Positions 1 through 5,021 of a DNA stretch of 5,831 nt are shown one piece after another. Numbering within the stretch: position 1 is the stretch's first letter; each line of letters opens with the position of its first letter. Source of the DNA: Bacteroidota bacterium (lineage in GTDB: Bacteria; Bacteroidota; Bacteroidia; J057); contig RFHL01000972.1 of NCBI GenBank assembly GCA_003696875.1, positions 1 to 5,831 of the forward strand, written 5' to 3'. The notes beneath the pieces are model-generated. The model saw only the letters and a list, made by a program, of their open reading frames with translations. It searched no databases and was not told the origin of the DNA. A program made the position numbers and the translations under genes.

Positions 1-748
1 CGATGGGGCAAATGGTGGAACCGGCATGACGGGGGCGACCTTGGTCGCGCTTACAGGCAGCATCCAGGGTGATGTCATTGGAAATGCCGCTTTCGGAAAA
101 TTGCCCCCAGCAGTCCACGGCTAAAATATAGGCCGGGGTGTCGCAACCCGCCAGGTTTTCAAAATAACGCACGTAGGACCCCCCGGGGTCAAAGCTGAGC
201 AGATCCAGACTCCCGTCGCCATTGATGTCCTCAATGCCAGGGATGTCGGTCTGGGCAGCAAAAATCTCGGTGCCAAGCACCGAACTCAGTACCTCCCGCA
301 CCAGGACCCACTCGGGTCGGCCGTTTACCCGACGGTGATGATACAGCATGATACGATCCAGGCCGGGGTGGCCGGCAAAAAGGTCTTCGTAGCCGTCGCA
401 ATCATAATCCCGCGCCAGAACCCAATCGCGAATCAGAGGAAAATCCTGCTGATAGCCAGGGGCGTGCCGGTAGCCTAGCGGCGCTGTACTGTCCCCTAGA
501 AACGTGAGGACCTGTCTTCCCGCCCGGTCAAAGACCAGTAAATCCGTTTGCGCATCCTCATCGAGGTGGATAGCCGAAAACTGGGGCTGGTTTAGCCCGC
601 CGGCATAGGGAAAGGAGAGGGTGCGGGTGCCGTGTTGAAAAGGGACTCCTGCGAGATAGGGTAGGGCCGCTTGGCCCGACAGACCAGTAGTCGCCAGGCA
701 GGCCAGGTAGGTCATCAGCCAGCGGAGGGTTTCCACGGGGAGATTCAT
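1..748 (-). CDS. Exported FG-GAP/VCBS-like repeat protein, 3' end beyond window
   Basis: An open frame starting at ATG 748-746 runs to the window edge and gives 249 residues without a stop. Residues 1-27 look like a Sec signal peptide: a short N-region, a hydrophobic core around LMTYLACLATTGL, and a possible cleavage after GQA at 25-27. The mature part has repeated acidic loops typical of FG-GAP/VCBS beta-propeller blades: D63-E-D65 with D69, DYDCDGYED at 114-122 followed by LFAG, and DINGDGSLD at 174-182. Such D-x-D-x-D-G loops usually bind calcium in secreted or surface proteins. After residue 200 the character changes and four cysteines appear (202, 213, 232, 247), perhaps another domain. 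The start overlaps the stop of the ABC ATPase gene by four bases (ATGA), which supports this start and suggests translational coupling. The C-terminus, where a Bacteroidota type IX sorting domain could lie, is not visible. The specific function is unknown. Confidence 0.8.
   Translation of the reverse strand, partial: MNLPVETLRWLMTYLACLATTGLSGQAALPYLAGVPFQHGTRTLSFPYAGGLNQPQFSAIHLDEDAQTDLLVFDRAGRQVLTFLGDSTAPLGYRHAPGYQQDFPLIRDWVLARDYDCDGYEDLFAGHPGLDRIMLYHHRRVNGRPEWVLVREVLSSVLGTEIFAAQTDIPGIEDINGDGSLDLLSFDPGGSYVRYFENLAGCDTPAYILAVDCWGQFSESGISNDITLDAACKRDQGRPRHAGSTICPI
745..748 (-). promoter_or_regulatory. ATGA stop/start overlap (ABC ATPase to FG-GAP-like gene)
   Basis: The last codon of the ATPase gene (TGA, 747-745) shares bases with the ATG (748-746) of the next gene. 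This four-base overlap is a classic arrangement for termination-reinitiation coupling. It is also the main evidence for the start of the downstream gene. Confidence 0.75.
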
Positions 749-1368
749 GCTTTTCCCAAAATAATCTGAGCCGGAATGTCACGATACTCCCGCTCCAGGT
801 TTGAAGCCAGGACGAGAACCCGCTCCCCGATATGGGTATCAATCAGATCCAGCATCCGGGCAGCGTTGCCGCTGTCCATATTGGCGGTGGGCTCGTCGAG
901 AAGGAGCAAATCTGATTCGGAGAAAAGGGCGGTGCCTACCTTGACCCGCTGTAGCATGCCGGAGGAGTAAAAGCGGAACTTCTTGTCCAGATGATCTTGT
1001 AGGTCCAATACTTCAGCGATGTCTTCGGTTTGGGCAAGACGGCAGCCTTTGAAGCGGAAGTGCAGCCGGAGGTGCTCTCTCAGGCTGAGGTCCGGAAACA
1101 GGTCCACGTATGGGGCTGCCCAGCTAATGTGCTGGTAGAAGTGGTAGGTCGGAACCCGTTGGTTGTCTGCGGTGTAGGTAACGCGACCCAGGCTCGGATT
1201 CATTTGTCCCGCGACGATCCGCAGGAGGGTCGATTTTCCGGAACCATTGTGACCAATCAGGGCAAGTCTGCGGGTTTCCCGGGAGTCAAAGCTTAGTTCT
1301 CGAAACAGCCACCGTTGGTAGAACTGCTTCCCAATCTGCTCCAGCTGAATATGAAAGGTACCGGGCAC
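745..1368 (-). CDS. ABC transporter ATP-binding subunit
   Basis: A single 207-residue ABC nucleotide-binding domain with no membrane segment. Walker A is GHNGSGKST (39-47, Lys45). The signature motif is a variant, YSSGML at 134-139 in place of LSGGQ. Walker B is LLLLDEP (154-160, catalytic Glu159) and the D-loop is ANMD (162-165). Two usual residues are not evident. The Q-loop region before LFPDLSLREHL (90-100) has Ala-Pro where Gln is expected, and the H-switch position after the last core strand reads LASNLE (187-192), with Asn190 in place of His. The start is GTG at 1368-1366, because the nearest upstream in-frame codon series ends at the lpxA stop three codons earlier; AGGCAAG lies just upstream. 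The gene lies 9 bases after lpxA and overlaps the next gene by four. No permease is visible, so the substrate is unknown. A link to envelope lipid export is only suggested by position. Confidence 0.9.
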   Translation of the reverse strand: MPGTFHIQLEQIGKQFYQRWLFRELSFDSRETRRLALIGHNGSGKSTLLRIVAGQMNPSLGRVTYTADNQRVPTYHFYQHISWAAPYVDLFPDLSLREHLRLHFRFKGCRLAQTEDIAEVLDLQDHLDKKFRFYSSGMLQRVKVGTALFSESDLLLLDEPTANMDSGNAARMLDLIDTHIGERVLVLASNLEREYRDIPAQIILGKA

Positions 1369-1377
1369 CTTGCCTGA

Positions 1378-2424
1378 TTATTCGATTTCAGGGGAACTTG
1401 TGGCATCCCGGGTTCGACCCTTAATGATGCCTCGCGAGGCACTGCGGATAAAGCCTACAATCTCGTCGCGCTCTTCGGTGGCTGGGAGATGTTGCTCGAC
1501 ATAGTCGAGCGCATGGCTGGTATTCATCCCCGACAGAAAGATCTGCCGGTAAATCTCCTGGATGGCATTGATCTGATCAGGCTGGAAATTGCGGCGGCGC
1601 AGGCCGATGCTGTTGATGCCTGTGTAGGTCAGCGGCTCCCGGGCGGCCTTGACATAAGGCGGGACGTGTTTGCGGACCAGCGAGCCCCCGGCCACAAAGC
1701 TGTGGCGACCGATGCGGGTAAACTGCTGCACCGCTACGAGGCCTTCCAGAATCGCCCAATCATCAATTTGCACGTGCCCGGCAAGATTGACCCCATTGAC
1801 CATGATCACATGATCGCCGATGATGCAGTCATGGGCCACATGCACATAGGCCATGATCAGGCAGTGATGCCCGATCTGAGTCTTCCCATGGTAGTCGGTA
1901 CCCCGGTTCAGGGTAGCAAACTCTCGCACGACGGTATAATCCCCGATTTCGAGCAAGGTCTTTTCCCCCTTGAACTTCAGGTCCTGTGGGATGGCGGAAA
2001 TAACCGCTCCGGGGAATATTTTACAATATTTGCCGATGCGGGCACCGTCATGGATAGTCGAGTTGGAGCCAATCCAGCTGCCTTCGTCGATGACGATGCC
2101 GCCATGAATATTGGCTGAAGGCTCGATGTGAACATTGTCTCCGATGCGAACGGTCGCAATATGGTTGGCGTCCTGGTTTTCATTTCGCCAGTATTCGAGC
2201 TGCGAGGCGTCAGCCGAGATGCAGGTGCCCGGCAGAATCCGGCAATTTTCGCCGATATGGACGCCGGGGTAAAGCACCACATGGGCGCCCACGCGCGTAC
2301 CTGCGCCGATGGTTACGCCTTCGTGAATGACAGCAAAAGGACCAATTTCGGCAGTCGGATGAATCTTGGCCTGGGGATGAATGTGGGCGAGATGATGGTG
2401 TTCCTGCGGTGCGCTGAAGGTCAT
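1378..2424 (-). CDS. lpxA: UDP-N-acetylglucosamine acyltransferase with duplicated N-terminal beta-helix
   Basis: LpxA transfers a 3-hydroxyacyl chain from ACP to the 3-OH of UDP-GlcNAc, the first step of lipid A synthesis, in the cytoplasm as a trimer. The start is ATG 2424-2422, overlapping the lpxC-fabZ stop as ATGA; the frame is open 15 codons further upstream, but only inside lpxC-fabZ. The product is 348 residues, against about 262 in E. coli. LpxA hallmarks are present: AIPQDLKFKGE at 144-154 (Lys150 matches E. coli Lys76), AYVHVAHDC at 192-200 (catalytic His198, matching E. coli His125, and His195), AGHV with His217, Gly246 at the E. coli Gly173 acyl-length ruler position, and PPYVKAAREPL then GLRRRNF, with a helical C-terminus. 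Two oddities stand out. There is an extra segment of about 73 residues at the N-terminus that resembles the following segment, and Gln233 replaces the usual His of AVHQF (E. coli His160). The C-terminus also runs about 13 residues beyond the usual end. Identity as LpxA is firm; activity is inferred. Confidence 0.95.
   Translation of the reverse strand: MTFSAPQEHHHLAHIHPQAKIHPTAEIGPFAVIHEGVTIGAGTRVGAHVVLYPGVHIGENCRILPGTCISADASQLEYWRNENQDANHIATVRIGDNVHIEPSANIHGGIVIDEGSWIGSNSTIHDGARIGKYCKIFPGAVISAIPQDLKFKGEKTLLEIGDYTVVREFATLNRGTDYHGKTQIGHHCLIMAYVHVAHDCIIGDHVIMVNGVNLAGHVQIDDWAILEGLVAVQQFTRIGRHSFVAGGSLVRKHVPPYVKAAREPLTYTGINSIGLRRRNFQPDQINAIQEIYRQIFLSGMNTSHALDYVEQHLPATEERDEIVGFIRSASRGIIKGRTRDATSSPEIE
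2421..2424 (-). promoter_or_regulatory. ATGA stop/start overlap (lpxC-fabZ to lpxA)
   Basis: The stop TGA (2423-2421) of lpxC-fabZ overlaps the ATG (2424-2422) of lpxA. This fixes the lpxA start in preference to the longer frame that opens at 2469. It also suggests the two products are made in coordinated amounts by coupled translation. Confidence 0.8.
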
Positions 2425-3818
2425 AGTTTGTTTTTTGGGACAACGCTGGCTACCAGATCCGCTGAGCACACCAGCTGTCCATCTACATATCCCTTGCCGG
2501 TCATTTTGCAGATGCTTCGCTTGAGGGCGGTCAGCTCCAGCTCCAGCACCAGGGTATCACCCGGTATAACTGGTTTTTTAAAGCGCACGTTGTCTATGGC
2601 AACGAAATAAACCCATATTGATTGAGGATTATCAATGGTATTGAGTAGCAGGATACCCCCTACCTGCCCCATAGCTTCCAGTTGTAGGACGCCGGGCATG
2701 ATGGGGTTGCCAGGGAAATGGCCTTGAAAGAACGGCTCATTCATCGTGACGTTCTTGACGCCGGTGATGGTATTTTCGCCAAAATCTACAATCTTGTCCA
2801 CCAGCAGGAAAGGATATCGGTGGGGCAGGATTTCCTGGATGGCATTGATATCAAAGACGACGCCCTTCTTTTCTTCCTTTTGGAAGCGGCGAGCGATCTT
2901 GCGTTGTTTGATCTGGGCTTTGATTTTTTTGGCCAGCTCGACATTGGCCTTATGCCCGGGACGGGTCGCCAGGATATGCCCCTTGATGGGCATCCCGATC
3001 AGGGCGAGATCTCCCACGAGATCGAGGAGTTTGTGTCGGGCAGGCTCGTTGTCATGCCGAAAACCCTCGGGGTTCAGGACGCCGGGTTCAGGTTGTATGT
3101 CTTCCCGCCCGAAAAGGGTGTGCAAGCGGGCCAGGTGCTCTGCCTCGATGGGTTTCTCCGCCACCACTACCGCATTGTCCAGGCTACCGCCCTGGATCAG
3201 GCCGGCGGCATGCAGGCTTTCCAACTCGTGCAGGAAGCAGAAGGTACGGCTATCGGCGACCGTTTCTCCAAAGCTTTTCATGCTGTCCAGCGTCGCATGC
3301 TGCGGCTTGAGGGTCTCACTGTCAAAGTCAATCATGACCGTGGCTCGAAATGAGTGCGCGGGCAATACGGCCAGTTCCACCTTGCGATCTTCCTCCACCA
3401 AATGCACGGCTTCCTCAATTTCAAAGTACTCCCGGGGGCTCTCTTGCGTCACCCGTCCCGCCTGCATCAACGCTTCGGCAAATTTGGCGGCACTTCCATC
3501 CATGGCTGGGGGCTCCGGCCCATCCAGGTCGATCAGGATGTTGTCGAATTCAAGGCCTGCCAGGGCCGCCAAAACGTGCTCAACGGTGTGTACGTTCACG
3601 TTGTTTTTGCCCAGCGTAGTGCCGCGGGAGGTGTCTACCACCAGAGAGACATCCGCCGGTACCTCGGGGTTGCCTTCCAGGTCTGTCCGGCGAAAAATGA
3701 AGCCGTGGTTATCCGGCGCCGGATGAAAGGTCAGGGTAACCGGCTTTCCCGTGTGCAAACCGATGCCGGATACGGAGACCGGCTTTCCAATGGTATGCTG
3801 TTTTATGGGCATGTTCAT
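2421..3818 (-). CDS. lpxC-fabZ: Bifunctional LpxC deacetylase / FabZ 3-hydroxyacyl-ACP dehydratase
   Basis: A 465-residue fusion. Residues 1 to about 300 are LpxC, the zinc-dependent UDP-3-O-acyl-GlcNAc deacetylase and committed step of lipid A synthesis. It has HTVEH at 77-81 (Glu80, zinc ligand His81), MDGSAAKF at 107-114, ARHKLLD at 260-266 (zinc ligands His262 and Asp266) and RPGH at 286-289 (His289). A basic linker (about 298-319, rich in Lys/Arg) leads to FabZ, about 322-460, which dehydrates 3-hydroxyacyl-ACP. FabZ shows ILPHRYPFLLVDKI at 330-343, FFQGHFPG at 363-370 (catalytic His367) and GVLQLEAMGQ at 376-385 (catalytic Glu381). All key residues of both enzymes are present, and the length fits Bacteroidota fusions. 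The start is ATG 3818-3816 (MNMPIKQH); a second ATG two codons on is also possible. The open frame continues upstream to 3962, but that part reads through the low-complexity gap and into lpxD, so it was excluded. No clear Shine-Dalgarno is seen. Confidence 0.96.
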   Translation of the reverse strand: MNMPIKQHTIGKPVSVSGIGLHTGKPVTLTFHPAPDNHGFIFRRTDLEGNPEVPADVSLVVDTSRGTTLGKNNVNVHTVEHVLAALAGLEFDNILIDLDGPEPPAMDGSAAKFAEALMQAGRVTQESPREYFEIEEAVHLVEEDRKVELAVLPAHSFRATVMIDFDSETLKPQHATLDSMKSFGETVADSRTFCFLHELESLHAAGLIQGGSLDNAVVVAEKPIEAEHLARLHTLFGREDIQPEPGVLNPEGFRHDNEPARHKLLDLVGDLALIGMPIKGHILATRPGHKANVELAKKIKAQIKQRKIARRFQKEEKKGVVFDINAIQEILPHRYPFLLVDKIVDFGENTITGVKNVTMNEPFFQGHFPGNPIMPGVLQLEAMGQVGGILLLNTIDNPQSIWVYFVAIDNVRFKKPVIPGDTLVLELELTALKRSICKMTGKGYVDGQLVCSADLVASVVPKNKL

Positions 3819-3850
3819 ACGTCGAAGTAAAAAGGCAGAGTGGTCAGTGG

Positions 3851-3894
3851 AGAGAAATGGGAGGTAGGGAAATGGGGAAATAGGGAATTGGGGA
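3851..3894. repeat. Degenerate 8-bp tandem repeat with G-quadruplex motif between lpxD and lpxC-fabZ
   Basis: Read on the plus strand, consecutive octamers are AGAGAAAT, GGGAGGTA, GGGAAATG, GGGAAATA and GGGAATTG, followed by GGGA. The consensus is about GGGAAATR, and the last copy abuts the lpxD stop. Five G-runs of three or four (from 3859 to 3893) separated by 4-5 bases satisfy the usual G-quadruplex pattern. The G-rich strand is the transcription template, so the mRNA is C-rich here. The rest of the 76-bp gap (3819-3850) shows no recognisable promoter or terminator. Confidence 0.75.
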
Positions 3895-4938
3895 TCAGGC
3901 AGAAAGGTCATCCTGGGTGAGCGCTTGCTCCACGGCTTCCAGGCGACGGTAAATGTCTTCAAGTTTTCGAAAGAGAAGCTCGGATTTCAACTGTTGCCGA
4001 TGGGGTTGTACGGGAGAACCACGGTAGGCCGCTCCTTCTTTTTTAAGGGAGCGATTGACGCCCGATTGGGCGTCAATCATGCTGCGGGCAGCGATGTTGA
4101 GGTGGCCTACAACCCCCACCTGCCCACCTAGCATGCAGTTTTCTCCCAGCGTCGTACTGCCGGCGATGCCGGTCTGGGCCGCGATGACGGTATGCTGGCC
4201 GATGTCTACGTTGTGGGCCAACTGCACCAGGTTGTCGAGCTTGACCCCTGTCCGAATAAGGGTGGCGCCCATGGTGGCCCGATCAATACAGCAGTTGGCG
4301 CCAATCTCGACATCATCCTCAATGCGAACAATGCCTGTCTGAGGCACCTTGCGCTGACTGCCGTCAGCCTGTGGCGCAAAGCCAAACCCGTCGGAGCCGA
4401 TCACGGTACCGGCATGAATGATGCAGCCGGAGCCGATTTCGCAGTCGTGGTACACACTCACCTGTGGGTGGATGGTTGTACCCGATCCCAGCCGTACCCG
4501 AGCCCCGATATAGGCCTGAGGATAGATGCAGCAGCCATCACCTACCTGGGCCTCGGGTCCGATATAGGCCATCGGACCCACCACAACATCGGCGCCCAAC
4601 TGAGCGCTGGGGTCCACATAAGCCGTGGGGTGCACCCCTGAAAAGGCGGGCTTTTGTGCCGCTGCAACCTGCTCCAGGAGCCGGGTAAAGGCCAAGTACG
4701 GGTCCTCGACTCGTAACAGCGTAGCTGCCACAGGTCCTTGCAGCTCAAGATCCTTGGCTACGATCACCGCCGAAGCCTCGGTGGTGTACAGGTGTGGGGT
4801 ATACTTGGGATTGGCCAGAAAGGTCAAGGTGCCCGGGCGGCCCGCTTCGATGCGGGAAAGGTCATGGACCTTGAGGGTCGGGTCTCCCTCAACTTCAGCC
4901 TCAATCAAGGCTGCAATCTGGCTGATGCTAAACTCCAT
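3895..4938 (-). CDS. lpxD: UDP-3-O-(3-hydroxyacyl)glucosamine N-acyltransferase
   Basis: LpxD adds the second 3-hydroxyacyl chain, to the 2-amino group of the deacetylated sugar, after LpxC. The 347-residue length is normal for the family. Residues 1 to about 100 match the N-terminal uridine-binding domain, with FLANPKY at 40-46. A left-handed parallel beta-helix of hexapeptide repeats starts at GVHPTAYVDPSAQLG (101-115) and runs to about 285. It includes IGSDGFGFAP (180-189), the catalytic AHN with His242 (E. coli His239) and VGHL with His279 (E. coli His276). The C-terminal stretch 314-342 is a charged helix, as expected for the ACP-contacting end. The start ATG 4938-4936 gives the canonical N-terminus; no Shine-Dalgarno is obvious. 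It lies 83 bp after the dihydroorotase homologue and 76 bp before lpxC-fabZ, in the usual Bacteroidota order lpxD, lpxC-fabZ, lpxA. Confidence 0.95.
   Translation of the reverse strand: MEFSISQIAALIEAEVEGDPTLKVHDLSRIEAGRPGTLTFLANPKYTPHLYTTEASAVIVAKDLELQGPVAATLLRVEDPYLAFTRLLEQVAAAQKPAFSGVHPTAYVDPSAQLGADVVVGPMAYIGPEAQVGDGCCIYPQAYIGARVRLGSGTTIHPQVSVYHDCEIGSGCIIHAGTVIGSDGFGFAPQADGSQRKVPQTGIVRIEDDVEIGANCCIDRATMGATLIRTGVKLDNLVQLAHNVDIGQHTVIAAQTGIAGSTTLGENCMLGGQVGVVGHLNIAARSMIDAQSGVNRSLKKEGAAYRGSPVQPHRQQLKSELLFRKLEDIYRRLEAVEQALTQDDLSA
4053..4078. repeat. Perfect 11-bp inverted repeat inside lpxD
   Basis: GATTGACGCCC (4053-4063) and its exact complement GGGCGTCAATC (4068-4078) flank a 4-base loop, GATT. 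It falls in codons for Ile288-Asn295 of lpxD. No T-run follows on either strand, so it does not look like an intrinsic terminator. It could fold in the mRNA. Confidence 0.8.
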
Positions 4939-4987
4939 ACCGGGTACGGCAGATAAACAAAGCGGTAAAGGTAAAGATATTTTTCAT
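4928..4987 (-). other. Signal-peptide-like micro-ORF overlapping lpxD start (possible gene remnant or leader)
   Basis: In the 83-bp gap upstream of lpxD, ATG 4987-4985 opens a 19-codon frame, MKNIFTFTALFICRTRYGV, ending at TAG 4930-4928, just inside lpxD in another frame. The first 13 residues look like the start of a Bacteroidota signal peptide or lipoprotein leader: Lys at position 2, a hydrophobic core and a Cys at 13. From memory, Bacteroidota often carry a small lipoprotein-type gene (DUF4296) near this dihydroorotase homologue, so this may be the remnant of a decayed neighbour. It could also be a leader whose translation feeds ribosomes to lpxD, or chance. No promoter matching the Bacteroidota consensus was recognised in the rest of the gap. 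Confidence 0.25.
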
Positions 4988-5021
4988 GATTCCGCATGTT
5001 CAGGATCCAGGGAGAATGTCC

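Noticed and set aside
558..842. Minus-strand frame of 94 codons across the ABC/FG-GAP junction
   Set aside because: It is out of frame with two well-supported genes and has no recognisable domain.
2422..2469. Longer lpxA start, 15 codons upstream
   Set aside because: It would overlap the end of lpxC-fabZ by 49 bases and adds non-family residues. The ATG in the ATGA overlap gives a clean beta-helix start.
3711..3724. 14-bp perfect palindrome ATCCGGCGCCGGAT in lpxC
   Set aside because: It encodes the ordinary HPAPD stretch of LpxC and is short enough to arise by chance in GC-rich coding DNA.
2128..3830. Several plus-strand open frames opposite lpxC-fabZ and lpxA
   Set aside because: They are antisense shadows of GC-rich coding DNA; the translations show no motifs and the minus-strand genes explain the region fully.
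3819..3962. Longer N-terminus for lpxC-fabZ
   Set aside because: The extra 48 codons read the low-complexity octamer tract and the end of lpxD in another frame. The LpxC family starts at about MPIKQHTIGKP.
4034..4052. A-rich stretch after the lpxD hairpin as a programmed frameshift site
   Set aside because: On the mRNA the frame is CTT AAA AAA GAA, which does not fit the X XXY YYZ slippery pattern, and the strong stem lies upstream rather than downstream.
4939..5021. Possible Bacteroidota promoter (TAnnTTTG with upstream TTG) before lpxD
   Set aside because: A partial match, TATCTTTA, is present on the minus strand, but no TTG element lies at the right distance.
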